The notes: generated by a model not told the origin, from the sequence alone. Counted from the first letter of the stretch, positions 1-11,065 are shown. The stretch is 64,000 bases of DNA from Diphasiastrum complanatum (GCA_029204225.1 CM055093.1:7015315-7079314), one strand, 5' to 3'. Numbers and translations are program-made.

Positions 1-542
1 GGACCAGAACCTAATGCTGGTAATGATCAATGGAACTATAGCAGTGATCATGAGAGTAGTCCTTCAAAGCAGTATAAAATCTATGCTACGGCGCAACAAC
101 AAGTAGCTAGACAATGGACCAGAGCACCACTTGGATGTTTTGCATGCGGGGAGAATTAGAAAGTCGTTGAATGTCCAAAAAAGAGAAAATTTGTACCATT
201 ATGTAGAGACTGTGGTTATGGACACTATTATAAAGATTGTCTTGCAAGAACCAAACTACCTCTGGTTATTGCTCCAGTGAACTTGATTACAATCAATAAA
301 AGGCCAATAGTTCAATCTGGACCAACTGCACCTTTAGTGGTTGTTACTAGAGCTCAGAAACAAAAAGGAGTACTAGTTGATCCAATACTTGCTCAATCTG
401 AACCAACTATAGATATACCTACCCCATAAGACGTGTATCCGGACCTTAAAGCGGAAAAGAAGAGATACCAAGACATGAGACAATGGATTAAACAAATGCA
501 AGAAGAAGAAGCCTTGAAAGTTGCTAAAGCAGCAGCCGTAGT
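1..542 (+). pseudogene. Ty3/gypsy gag tail with zinc-knuckle-like cysteines and linker (remnant)
   Basis: Frame 1 is open from the window edge to the stop at 427-429, apart from a stop at 157-159 inside the cysteine cluster. It encodes a CFACGEN motif, followed by a second Cys/His cluster (LCRDCGYGHYYKDC), as in the nucleic-acid-binding end of a retroviral-type gag. After 430 the translation continues as a charged linker (residues QMQEEEALKVAKAAA near 500-540), which in plant gypsy elements lies before reverse transcriptase. The protease itself is not clear. The plus-strand sense reading ends near 540, where the next segment is inverted. The gypsy assignment comes from the reverse transcriptase further on. 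The element is dead. Confidence 0.6.
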
Positions 543-1170
543 CGTGACTTTCAGAACTGCATCAGGTATTAACGGTATGGTATACTCAATGACTGATGTC
601 AGAATCCCTTTGAGATCTTTATACGTCCAAGCAAAACAGTCTTGATATTTGATCAATAGCTTTTTTATCGCTTGAAATTGTTCAAGAGTAAGTTGAGTCT
701 CAATTTGAACAATATTTTTTGGTTCTCCCAGTTTAGCAAGATTCATTGGTTGTGTCTTGGCTAGTCCATCATAAACCTCTTCGGTTTCTGGTTCTTTCTG
801 TTCAGGTTCACGATGTTTTCTTTGTCATAGGTCCTGCCATCTTGTCTTCCTTTAATATAACTGCTTTTGGCGATTTTGTTGTTGGTTCATCTGGAATATC
901 TCGAACTCCATGTCTTGTAGGATCCATTACCCAGATTGAGTACTTCATTTGATTCTTCAAACCCAGCACAAAAAATTGGCTTCTGATGGACTGGTGGTTC
1001 CATCCGATTCAATCTTTCTGCTAATACTTCTTTTGCTTTCGGCACCAGCTTAAGAAATTCTCCCAGTATAATATCCATCTTACTAGACAACATATTCATG
1101 ATTATTTCTGTTTGTGGTGTTTCTGGTTCTATCATCTTGAAGAGTTCTTCATGATGGTGCAACTGTGTAT
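540..1170 (-). pseudogene. Inverted internal segment of the same Ty3/gypsy element
   Basis: Read on the minus strand, this segment carries the region before reverse transcriptase: MHHHEELFKMIEPETPQTE near 1162, then QFQAIKKLLIKYQDCFAW and the SVIEYTIPLIPDA stretch ending near 543. The CFAW / EYTIPL motifs are typical of the start of plant gypsy reverse transcriptase. The plus-strand linker stops at about 540 and the plus-strand reverse transcriptase begins at about 1186. The piece therefore sits in the right place but points the wrong way, consistent with an in-place inversion of roughly 0.6 kb. Exact breakpoints cannot be read without an uninverted relative. Confidence 0.6.
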
Positions 1171-1185
1171 TAATATTTGTCCTTG

Positions 1186-2095
1186 GATATGAAATCGAAC
1201 ATACGGAATGGATTTTTCCAATACGGTGGTCGTTCCTAAGAAGAATGAGAAGATGAGAATTTGTGTGAATCTCAACGCTTTCACTTTCCGTTACCCTTTA
1301 TTGAAAGCATATTGGACCATCTTGCTAGAAGCGTACAGTTTTCTAGATGGATTTAGTGGTTACAACCAAGTTAAGATAGCACCTGCAGATCACCACAAAA
1401 CAGCTTTTGCAACAAAATGGAGAACTTATGCTTATAAAGTCATGTCGTTTGGACTTTGCAATGCACCTAGTTCATTTCAAAGAGTTATGTAGTTTGCCTT
1501 TAAGGATTACTTGCAGAAATTCTTTGAAATCTACTTGGATGATCTCAAAGTCCATAGTACAAATACAGACCACTTGGATTATTTGGAGAATGTATTTGAA
1601 CATTGTCGCAAATAAAAATCTCCTTAAATCCAGAAAAGTGTCAAATTTGGGTCACTCATGGAGTTGTCCTTGGACATGTGATATCAAGACATGGCATTGC
1701 TACGGATTATTCCAAAATCAAAGTCATTATCGAGCTACCACCGCCAGGAATAATTTGGGGAGTTTACGTGTTTATGGGTCATGTGAATTACTATTGGATA
1801 TTCATACTATTCTTTGTAGATTTAGCAAGATCTATATATAAATTGACTATTGTACCAATTTAGACAGAAGAGGCATTGGAAGCATTTGAGAAATTGAAAA
1901 AAGCTTTAGCTTCTGCACCGATACTACGAGCTCCAATTTAGACAATCAAGGTTCACATTCATACAGATGCATCAAAATATGCTACTGGATCGGTTTTGAC
2001 ACAGCTAGGTGATTACGAGAAGGATTATCCTATCAGGTTTACAAGCAGACAACTTACAGATCTTGAGATGAATTATTCGACGCAAGTGATCTAGT
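1186..2095 (+). pseudogene. Ty3/gypsy reverse transcriptase and start of RNase H (remnant)
   Basis: The translation runs EHTEW, then VVVPKKNEKMRICVN with a frame change near 1220, the FSGYNQVKIAP and SFGLCNAPSSFQRVM motifs, and the catalytic YLDD at about 1532-1543. It continues through the RT connection (GHVISRHGIATD) to an RNase H start (HIHTDASKYATGSVL, about 1950-2000). Stops lie at 1490-1492, near 1615, at 1861, near 1940 and near 2092. Homology ends at about 2095, where RNase H should continue and a coiled-coil sequence begins instead. RT would copy the element RNA into DNA, but this copy cannot encode a working enzyme. Confidence 0.8.
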
Positions 2096-2099
2096 CTAT

Positions 2100-3134
2100 G
2101 CTGGATAAGAAAAAAAAAATGGAACAACGCATCTCACATATGGCATCTGAGAATACACCCATCAACCAGAAAGTCATTCAGCTGGACAAAGAATTGAAAA
2201 TCGCCAAGTAGCACGAAGCTAAGTCTGAAGCTGAGAAGAAGACGACACAGCAATTGGTTGATCGCCTTGAGAATTATGTCAATTTCCTACAAAATTCCCT
2301 CACAACCGCCCAAGATCAAGTGGACAGGGTCATGCATGACACAAAGCAACAAGTGCAGCTGCTCCAGGGTCAACTACAGATGGCTAAACAAGATCGCACA
2401 CATCTCCAAGGTGAATTGGATGTGACCACCCTTGAGCGTGATGCGTATCTATAGATGCAAATACCTGATCATCTGGTAACTCCGACGAAAATCGTGTATT
2501 AGTTTAAAAAGACACTACAAAGTAGCTCTTCAAGGATTCCAAGGCCGCTTTGATAGATTCAAAGGTATAGCTCCAACTGAGTTGGCAAAGGCTAAAACAA
2601 CCATCAATGCATATGAAAAGGCTACCGCTCACGTGTTGAAGCTAGGCCTCAAATTTCAGTTCTAGTCATGCTGCAATTCTCTCCTCCGCACCAAGCTGAT
2701 GTACCTATGGATATAGGGTTGGATTCAGGCATAGACCAGGGTGGAGCCCTTGAAGTTGAAGAAGAATAGCCAGCTCCACATGCAATGCAACCAGGTCCAT
2801 CTTCATCCAGGACCACACCATTATTCATAAGACCAATCAGCATTGAGGACCAGATCCAGAGCTTTTTAGTGCAACATCCTCATGAGTCCTCGCGTGGTGG
2901 TTGGGTCCTCAAGTTTAAGACCTCTGAAATAGAGGCCGACAAAGAATTGGATAAAATACCCGCATTGGGAGAGCAGCCAGCTTGGAGGGTTACAATTTTT
3001 GGAAAAACTTTGGAATCTATCAGGAGTTATGTGGCCAGCCCTCGCCAATTGCACATAGATCCATATTACGTACCAATGCCGCGCAGGAATAAGTGGAAGG
3101 ATTTGGGAGGGGGGGCATGGACAAAATTACTATC
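2100..3134 (+). pseudogene. Unrecognised coiled-coil protein family, copy 1, first part
   Basis: Not a family I recognise. From about 2110 to 2460 the translation is a heptad-like coiled coil (ENYVNFLQNSLTTAQDQVD, then QQVQLLQGQLQMAKQDRTHL) broken by stops. A second open stretch from 2785 holds ISIEDQIQSFLVQHPHESS and then SIRSYVASPRQL and MPRRNKW, before the 3135 insertion. The same order occurs at 56522-55292 on the minus strand, where the matching motifs are SVEENINEFLSKYPHES and AIRAYVTSPQ. Copy 1 adjoins broken gypsy RNase H. It may be a structural protein of an unclassified element or a host gene spread by elements. It is a pseudogene here. Confidence 0.55.
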
Positions 3135-3812
3135 TAGGAAAGTATTGTACTTTAGGACCATAAAAGATCCACAAGAGTGATTGGATGCTTGCTTAACAAT
3201 CTATCAAAAAACTAGACACAAAAAAGTTGATCTAGATTGGCAATTTGACAAACAACAAGCATTAACAATCAAAAGCATTGATCAACATTAAAATCCAAGC
3301 CCACACGTGTGTACTACAGGCTGTAGTATGGCCTTCAACCTGAGAAACAAGTAGAAATTGATATGGTATTATTTGGATCACAAAAACTCAATGTACATAG
3401 TGAACTAGCTTGAGATTGCCAATGAGCTCCAAAAACTTTCTATCTTCTCACTATGGGAGCTTGGAATACATAGCAGATTCGACTTCCTTCTTGAAGTTAG
3501 GTGGATTTCCAGAATGTAATAAGGAAGTTAACTCACCCTTCTTGCCCTAAAATGAAACCCCTAGAGTTATGCTTGGTAGGTAGCTCGTTGGTCAAATTTT
3601 CACCTTAAACTTAGGTGTAGATCCTATAAAGTAGGGATGACCACCAAATAGACATGACCAACTCTCTCGACTTGACCTAACCTATATTAGGAGTGGGTTT
3701 CCACGTGGCATTTTGGCCATACGTGTATGGAATCCACTTATGTACAAAATTTACATTATACTACATAGTTTTTGATCAAGCTAGATTTGCCAATTTTTGG
3801 CAATTCTTCACA
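3135..3812 (-). repeat. 3' LTR of the gag-only copia
   Basis: Direct repeat of 6759-7459. It holds the palindrome CACACGTGTG at 3302-3311. Its inner edge (TTCTTCACA at 3812) abuts CTCCTCCTC, which is a polypurine tract on the minus strand. Confidence 0.85.
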
Positions 3813-5180
3813 CTCCTCCTCGTCACAACCCTTGTAAGATGCACACTTGAATGGACAATTTGCATGCAATTTGATGACTCGGCCATTGTCACTGACGACT
3901 CCCTTGGAACTCTCATGCTTTGAGGCTGATCCTCAAGATCTTCCTCCTTTTGATGCTCCTCCTCAATGCAAGCAATATCAACTTTTCCAAGATCTCCTCT
4001 TGAGTGATATCCTCCTTTTCCAAGCTAATTTTTTCAAAAGCAACACTAGCTTCCAACTTAAACAATCTTCCATGTTTAAATCCCTTTGCAATGCAAACAT
4101 CATTCTGTTAGAATTTAGCAATTTTCACATGATTTTTGATGAATATTAGACATCAATGTGGACCCACACGTGTGAGGACCTATCCACATGTGTGAAATGA
4201 CACTTGTAATATTCAGATCTATTTTGATTAGCTTTCATTTGAGTCTAATACAACATCTCCTAGATTATAGGAGTTAGGTCCTAGATTGTAGGAATCTAGA
4301 AGGTCGACACAAACCACCAATGGATGATGTGGCAAACTTGATAGATCTTATCCAAAGTGGATATGGATAAGTACAATGAGCTGTCCTACACGTGCTGGAT
4401 GCTGCTTAGAGAGAGATTATGGTGAATTTATACTTGATCCATGATGGATCCATTATTGAGATAATGATGAGAAATCTTGGTTTGTGAAGCTATCATTGTG
4501 TTTTGACTCTCTTAAAGCACTTTATTTGTGGATGAATGCTTTGTAAATGATAAGTAAACTATTTCTTTGTTATCAGGCCGTACAATAGTTGTACTTCACA
4601 AGTGTGAAGCCGTGGATCATCTTTTTTTATTGTTCTTGCTTGGAAACACAAAGATTGTCAAGAAGCTAGATTTGGAAGCTAGTCTTGATATAGATCAAGA
4701 TCCCAAACTACCAATCACTCTTTGTGATCATTTGTAGATTAATTTCAATCCATATACTCTGAAATTTGACACATTCTTCAAGATGAAGCAAACACCATGC
4801 TTAAAGTGGACATCCAAACCACTTTCTAAGAGTAGACCAACACTAAGAATATTCCTGGTGATTGATGGTACATAAAGGACATTTTCTAGATCCATGCATT
4901 TTGAGGATTCTAGACACAAAGAGATGGTGCCAACACCATCTATCCTACACTCTTCATCATTTGCAGTAAAGAAAAACTTTTTAGCAGCATTGAAAGAGTG
5001 TAAGGTTGAGAAAAAATCCTTTTCACAAGACATGTGGGAGCTATCCACCAACTGTCTCTTGAATTGCTATTGCTTGTTGGTGAGGATGTAGATGCCATCA
5101 AGAATACATCTACTTCATCCTCCTCCTCCTCCTTTGCAAGGTTTCCTTTTTTGTCCTCATCCACTTGTGCTCTTAGCCTC
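3813..5180 (-). pseudogene. Copia protease remnant and element 3' tail
   Basis: Downstream of gag the minus strand shows DSWWI, then after a frameshift SSHMSCEKDFFSTLHSF, where the active-site DSGASSHM is expected. ANDEECRIDGVGTISLCLES and LYVPSITRNILSVG follow, as in copia proteases. The match breaks at 4777 because of the solo LTR at 4106-4771. It resumes at 4100 with CIAKGFKHGRLFKLEA, the stretch that normally precedes GAG-pre-integrase. From about 4040 to 3823 there is only a Glu/Lys-rich tail (LEKEDITQEEILEK) and then the purine tract. Integrase and reverse transcriptase are absent. Confidence 0.7.
4106..4771. repeat. Solo LTR nested in the gag-only copia
   Basis: The segment starts TGTTAGAAT, ends TTTGACA and is flanked by CATTC at 4101-4105 and 4772-4776. 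Removing it and one duplication restores continuous protease-to-linker homology of the host element. CACACGTGTG occurs at 4165-4174. No internal region is present, so it is an LTR-LTR recombination product. Its orientation is not determined. Confidence 0.85.
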
Positions 5181-5962
5181 TTGTAGCATTTAGATGCATA
5201 ATGCCCCTTCTTTCCACAAAAGAAGCATTTCTGCTTTGACTTGTCCTTTGATCTTGATGCATCATCCTCTTCTTTGGCCTCATTTGGATGCTTCTTCTTT
5301 CAATTGGTCTTCTTTCTACCCTTGAATGAGAAATTGGCTTTCTCATCACCATCCTGCAAAGACAAGGAACTCATCCTAGATTTTGCATGGAGCATCCTAC
5401 ACTCTTCAGCCACTAGTACACTGTGAAGTTTTTCTATAGTTGGCAAAGTGTCTTGGATGGCAAAACTTTGGACCAAATTTGCAAAGTCATCTCCTAGATC
5501 ATTAAGAACAATTTGTACAAGCTCTTCATCATGAATCTTCTCTCCAATGGAAGCCAACTCCCTATTTAGAGACTTGATTTTGAGTACATAATCATGTGCA
5601 CTCTCCTCACTTCTTTTCATGCTTTGCAAAATCTGACTTCTAAGCATGAGAATCCTCGAAGTGTTACTAGATTCATAGATTGATTTTAAAGGCTCCCATG
5701 CCTCTTTAGCACAAGTACATGCTGATACTTCTCTCAACAAATCATTGCTCACATTCATCTTCACACAATGAAGTGCAAGCCTAGATCTCTTCTTGTATCT
5801 AGCTAACTCTTGTGCACCTAGAGGTTCATCTTCATCTTCAATCAGAAACTCATAAAGGTCTTGGAGCACCAAGAGTGACTTCATCCTAACCTTTCAAATA
5901 GCATAATTTGTAGAATTCAATCTCTCACTGGCTTCTAGAAGGTATGCTCCAACAGATCCCAT
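5180..5962 (-). pseudogene. Copia gag (UBN2-type) with zinc knuckle
   Basis: The likely ATG is at 5960-5962 (MGSVGAYLLEASERLNS). A conserved Trp codon is TGA near 5900, so the longest open piece starts at 5884. The body is a UBN2-type copia capsid with AKEAWEPLKSIYESSNTSR, HDYVLKIKSLNRELASIG and LVQIVLNDLGDDF. After a frame change comes the CCHC knuckle CFFCGKKGHYASKC at about 5235-5195. Gag would package the RNA into particles. The premature stop and later frame change make this copy a pseudogene. Confidence 0.8.
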
Positions 5963-6009
5963 CTTACTAGTGACTTCTACAAACAAGAAATATATTTGAT
6001 TGAACTTGA

Positions 6010-6340
6010 AACTCACAAAGGTCTCACACTTGGAGTGCTTCACTCAAATTTGATTTCTAATCCAACAAATGGACTTATAATCACAGTTCTATCACTCCCT
6101 CACAAAGCTGGAATGAAGATAAAATGAAGTGAAAACTACTTTCAAACAAATCTTGCCAAGAAATGGATTTGATTGTCTCTAGAAACTCACCAAGATCTCT
6201 CTCTTGTAGTGTTTCACTCAAATTAGATTTCTAATCCAAAAAATGGACTTATAATCTCAATTCTAGCACTCCCTCACAAAGTTGGAATGAAGATAAGATG
6301 ATGTGAAATCTACTTACAATCAAATCTTGCCAATTTTGGC
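6010..6340. repeat. Tandem duplication (about 174 bp) in the element 5' leader
   Basis: The block starting near 6010 (AACTCACAAAGGTCTC) recurs with substitutions near 6184 (AACTCACCAAGATCTC). Both blocks contain TTTCTAATCCAA, AATGGACTTATAATC and CACTCCCTCACAAAG. Two imperfect units lie in the untranslated leader between the primer site and gag. Confidence 0.8.
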
Positions 6341-6746
6341 TATTTTTGGACAAAAAAATAACTTAATCTCTTTCACACTTTTTGATGTACTTTCAAGACC
6401 TATAAAACAAGTTTAGAGGACCTGATTTCAGCCTAGATTAATTAGATCTTATGACCCTAATTCAAATCTAATCAATGGCACTCAATCTTGGTAGCTTATT
6501 CACCAAAAATTACATCAAAAGCTCACAAATTGAATTTCTTTGGATCAAATGAATACCATGCATTAAATGCAGGTTCAGAGGTGCCCACACATGTGGATAG
6601 TATGGATTTGGACCCCTACCAAGTTTGGGATCAAATCTCCTCACCAAAATCAAGATTCTAGCTTGCCCTCTCAATACTAGCTTTTAGCACCAAAACTTGC
6701 TAAAAATGGATTTGCATTAGATCAATGGCTTATGCTCTTGTACTTG

Positions 6747-6758
6747 GCTCTGATACCA
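6747..6758 (-). promoter_or_regulatory. Primer-binding site, initiator tRNA-Met type
   Basis: The plus-strand bases GCTCTGATACCA read TGGTATCAGAGC on the minus strand, the usual minus-strand DNA primer site of plant Ty1/copia elements. It lies directly inside the 5' LTR. Confidence 0.9.
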
Positions 6759-7459
6759 TGTGAAAGTACTGTACTTTAGGACCATAAATGGATCTACAAA
6801 ATATCCACAAGAGTGATTGGATGCTTGCTTAACAATCTATCAAAAAACTAGACACAAAAAAGTTGATCTAGATTGGCAATTTGACAAACAACAAGCATTA
6901 ACAATCAATAGCATTGATCAACATTAAAATCCAAGACCACACGTGTGTACTACAGACTGTAGTACGGCCTTCAACCTGAGAAACAAGTAGAAATTGATTT
7001 GGTTTCATTTGGATCACAAAAACTCAATGTACATATTGAACTAGCTTGAGATTGCCAATGAGCTCCAAAAAATTTCTATCTTCTCACTATGGGAGCTTGG
7101 AATACATAGCAAATTCGACTTCCTTCTTGAAGTTAGGTGGATTTCCAGCATGTAATAAGGAAGTTAACTCACCCTTCTTGCCCTAAAATGAAACCCTAGC
7201 CTAGATCCTAGAGTTATGCTTGGTAGGTAGCTCATTGGTCAAATTTTCACCTTAAACTTAGGTGTAGGTCCTATAAAGTAGGGATGACCACCAAATAGAC
7301 ATGACCAACTCTCTTGACTTGACCTAACCTATATTAGGAGTGGGTTTCCACGTGGCATTTTGGCCATACATGTGTGGAATCCACTTATGTACAAAATTTA
7401 CATTATACTACATAGTTTTTGATCAAGCTAGATTTGCCAATTTTTGGCAAATCTTCATA
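6759..7459 (-). repeat. 5' LTR of the gag-only copia
   Basis: Direct repeat of the left LTR, with small differences such as an extra ATGGATCTACAAAATATC-like stretch near 6787-6800. It starts TGTGAAAGT next to the primer-binding site and carries CACACGTGTG at 6938-6947. The outer end is followed by the target duplication CTATC. Confidence 0.85.
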
Positions 7460-7464
7460 CTATC

Positions 7465-7757
7465 CATATGCCGAACTAGCCAATCATCCACCAACCTTAC
7501 AGTTGAGAAATTTCAGTGGATTTCCACCGGGCACTAGAAGCATACCAGGGATTATATACACTCTCCCGATCCGACAATGAGGCAATCGACGTTGTTTGCA
7601 AAAGACTTGACTCAGTTGGCATCCGTGGCAACACGATGGGATAATTGCCTTCCTCCTTTGGCATTCGATCCGAATAAGCCAATGGCCTCAGAGAGCATGA
7701 AGGATCAGCTGCCGGTGGCTAGATTGTATTTCCGTGCCGCAATGATGGGTGGCTCCT
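7465..7757 (+). pseudogene. Unrecognised coiled-coil protein family, copy 1, second part
   Basis: This resumes the frame broken at 3134: after removal of the element and one CTATC the reading frame is in phase. It contains LTVEKFQWIST, a stop near 7535, then YIHSPDPTM and AFDPNKPMASESMKDQLPVA followed by RLYFRAAMMGG. The other copy has YINCPDPIV and FFDPNKALASDKVKDQLPVA at the same place, on the minus strand near 55330-55180. The conserved KDQLPVA block is the strongest mark of the family. The function is unknown, and a stop ends the match near 7757. Confidence 0.55.
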
Positions 7758-8675
7758 GAGAATCTTGATTCACATCCTAGACAACTTCAAAGTGGATTGC
7801 TGGAGCCAATTTTTGTCACACAATTTAGATTTCAACACTGCCTGACTTGATTTTATTGAGAAGGTACAGTATCATTTAATAAAGATTCGACGTGAAGCAA
7901 ATAAAGCCCACAGTAACTGCATCTTGCAGGTGTTGTGGGACCACCTATGATATACTGAATTTTATAATGGTCAATTTTATTGACCATTCTGTCAGAAAAT
8001 CGGTGGTTTTGCTAACTGATGTAATACTTGGTGATATTATTTATATGGTGTCGGCAAGGCATAATTGAGGCCAGTTGTAAGATGAAGATAACTGAGCTAT
8101 TCGCCCTATTTGATAGTTCTCTCTAGAGTGTGGACTGATATTCCAACAGTAAGCATTGCCTGCAGCAATCATTTGGCCTTGTGGCATTTTAGTTTTGGCT
8201 AAGTTCAGATCTGAACTGTGAAGCATGTGATCTTAATGTTGTGGGGATGTCTAATCATTCCGATTTCTCACTCTTCTTCAAAATCTAGATTTCTTGGTTG
8301 AACTGTCTGAATATCTTACTTGGTGTTTGTTTGTACCATTTTCAACGGCGATACTGGCTGCCTACTCAGAAATGTCATCAGACAACCAGCTTCATATTTC
8401 CATTCCACTGGACTTCATTGCTAAATCCTTTTATCTCACCAACAATGACAAAATACCTCTTTATGATGCTCCCCATGGGAATGATAATCATTTATACTAC
8501 ATTTTTACTGACATTTTGGTTTCTATTTTCACTCTTACACGTTCTTTTTTCTCTTTCACTTTCATTTACGCTCGTTCATCATTCATTGTACTCATGTTCG
8601 TAAATCGCTCTTGCTTTCGCTTTTGACCTTGCACACTCGATATACGATGGATGCTAGCACCAGCACAGGGGTGAG
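7758..8675. other. Low-coding stretch, nothing recognised
   Basis: Several overlapping short ORFs have no family I recognise. A 10-bp perfect hairpin (AATGGTCAAT / ATTGACCATT) lies at 7966-7988. The stretch 8520-8650 is T-rich. It may be untranslated or intergenic sequence between two pieces of the coiled-coil family. Confidence 0.4.
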
Positions 8676-10540
8676 TTGGAAGATACGAGTTTCCATCTGA
8701 CTTGCCACGATTTAGTCTCTGTTGCATCATTGCAGGTTGGGCAATTTGAAAGTGGACCCCTCAATTGTTTTAGCACTGAGTTTGTGAACTCCATCCACAC
8801 AGTGACTGATTTTGATTTCAAGGTTAATCTGCACACAACATATTTACAATCAACAAAGAATTTTTTTCTACAACTCTTGGACTTCCAAAAGATGGCGCGA
8901 CCAATCCTACATCCAAGGACTTGATTGAAGAAAAGGATTTTTTGGCTAATTGCTTTGTATTAAGTAGGGGTACAAAATTACAATGGTGAAGGATGCCCAG
9001 CTAAAGTTTCCGTGCAAGTATGCAAACCAAGTCATGTTCATAACTGATGCTGATGCAACTTTTTCAGCACAGAACTTTGGTTACTTGTTGGATGCACTGG
9101 CAGGCCAGCCAGTTTGTTTCGGAATGCTCGATAAGCACAAGACGTTTTCAGTTGTGAGAGCACATATCTCTCAATTGTGCAAAAATTTTGGCATTCTTAC
9201 TGATTGGAGCAGAGTATTCTTGTAGGAAGACTGATTACGACAACTAAAATTGATTTATCTAGCCTTCTACAGACTACTTCTAAACCACTCATTCAGCCAA
9301 CCCACATTGCTGCTATGGATGTTGATAGTGCAGCAACCCAGAAGGAGGATGAATCTGATACTGTGTCAGGTTCAAAAATAGTCAAACCGGATGCTACTGC
9401 ACCAGACACCATGGAAATCGTGCCAATTGTTGATGTATCCTCTTAGAAGCCGAAGAGCCCCACACCTACAGAAGATGAAGACACAATTTTTGATATTCTA
9501 GAAAGAGACAAAAAAACTATCGATGATGATGCTACAGATGCCGATGAAGAAGAGAAAGAGACCCTATATTGGTGATATCAACAATTTTTAGCCAGAGCAA
9601 AGCAGATTGTAGAGCAAGTTCATGCTTATGACATGCAAATTCAACAAGGCACAATGAAATTATTTCGATCTTTAGACGAAATGTTGAATGATATCAAGAT
9701 ATTCACTAAGAAAATTGCATCTCTGGAAGTAGGAGCTTGAAAGAAATCAATCACTTGGGCAAATGCTTTAGCAATCAACACAAGAAGCTGATGTGTACAA
9801 AGCTAATAATAAGGCAATTCAGGACAAACATGCAGATTTGTAGAGAAATTTTGATTCTTTACAAGCTGATTACAATAAGGTCAATGCAGAAAAGACAACT
9901 CTACAGACCACACTTCAAGAGGAGACAACGAAGCAAATAAAGGCAGAAACTGTCTTACAGCTATGCAACATTGCTGGATCAATTCAAATTGATCCCTTGA
10001 AGTTACATCAACTCCAAGACTAGATGCTCGAAAATTTTCAAGTCGAGTTTCTTCTACCGCTCGAGAACGACAAAGCTTTAGTCAAAGAAGAACTTGTTGA
10101 GTTGAAGGAATTATCTGCCAATATAGTTTAGATCTGTACAGGGCTAGATGCTCACGATGAATATCTGTAGGCTTTGGAAAAAAATGAAGTCTTTCAAAGT
10201 AGCTCCAGTCAATTCAAAATTGTTCGAGAGTTGCTGATCACCTGGAATATGTCGAAGCATGTATAAAGATCTCTGATCTTCAAAAGGAGGTTGTTGACCT
10301 GAAGCAGTAGCTAGAAGACCAAAAGCTTGCTGTGGAACTTCACAACCAGGATGTTGCTGAGGCGCTGCCTAAGACAAAACGATCGAGAAGAAACCAGTCA
10401 AAGGTATGTGCAGAACACTTTAAAGTTTTTTCTGAACGATTATGGAAGTGGAGTCCACATCATCTTAACGTCGAATTGCAATGGCATGTGGATTATTTGA
10501 TGCTACCAGACACAGTATGTTAGATTTCTTATGCTCAGCC
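8676..10540 (+). pseudogene. Possible third copy of the coiled-coil family (N-terminal part)
   Basis: Open pieces in changing frames run in order. The first holds TSKDLIEEKDFLANCFVLSR near 8910 and QVMFITDADATFSAQNFG at about 9040. Then an acidic low-complexity stretch (AAMDVDSAATQKEDESDT, 9310-9580) is followed by coiled-coil-like sequence with many stops (9590-10330; for example QQFLARAKQIVEQVHAYD, LDEMLNDIKIF, VKEELVELKELSANI). The acidic/Ser-Thr leader then coil resembles the order near 56840-55690 on the minus strand, but I see no KDQLPVA block here. Membership in the family is inference. It is a pseudogene. Confidence 0.35.
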
Positions 10541-10616
10541 TTAAACAAATCATTCAAGTAATGAGCATCTTGAAAATTGAAGGCTGACTACATGTTTCGG
10601 ACCTTCACATTTTTCC

Positions 10617-11043
10617 AAGCATAGATACTCCTATGGAGTCTAATATTAAAGACACTAAAACTTGTGATGAAGCATCAACTATCTCCTTATCCTCATGTGA
10701 AGCTGAGTACAAGGCTTTGACTATCACAACAAAGGAAGTCATTTGGATCAAAAGATTACTAGTGGAGCTCGGGATCATTCAAGAGCAGGAAATACCTTGC
10801 ATCAAATGTGATAGCATCTCGGCCCAATATCTTGCAAGTAATCCAATCTTCCATGCAAGAAGTAAACACATAGAGGTAGCACACCACTATGTAAGAGAAA
10901 AAGTTATGGATGGTGAGATTCTCCCTGAGCATGTATCAACTTCAAATTGTTATGTAGATTTACTCACCAAGCCTCTAGCTAAGAAAGACTTTGAAAGACA
11001 TAGATCAAATCTTGGCTTGATCTCCAAGTCCTTAATATTGTAA
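10617..11043 (+). pseudogene. Copia RNase H 3' end, internally deleted
   Basis: The frame starts with IDTPMESNIK (the usual RT-connection motif) and jumps straight to TISLSSCEAEYKALTITTKE. It then runs through IPCIKCDSISAQYLASNPIFHARSKHIEVAHHYVREK and VDLLTKPLAKKDF to a stop at 11041-11043. Most of the connection and the first part of RNase H are missing. This is followed at once by a purine tract and an LTR, so it is the true 3' end of a copia. Confidence 0.85.
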
Positions 11044-11065
11044 ATATTATTTTTATTTTAAGGAG

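Larger units (their letters stand above)
3135..7459 (-). mobile_element. Gag-only Ty1/copia element (TR-GAG-like) with two LTRs
   Basis: Two direct repeats (3135-3812 and 6759-7459) enclose minus-strand gag and protease sequence. The flanks are the 5-bp duplication CTATC at 3130-3134 and 7460-7464. A primer-binding site matching initiator tRNA-Met lies at 6747-6758, and a purine tract on the minus strand adjoins the left LTR (3813-3822). There is no integrase or reverse transcriptase, so the element would have needed enzymes from a relative. The LTR termini have drifted (TA instead of TG at 3135, ATA instead of ACA at 7459), which suggests age. It interrupts coiled-coil copy 1, whose frame continues in phase after 7465. 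A solo LTR (4106-4771) is nested inside. Confidence 0.88.
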
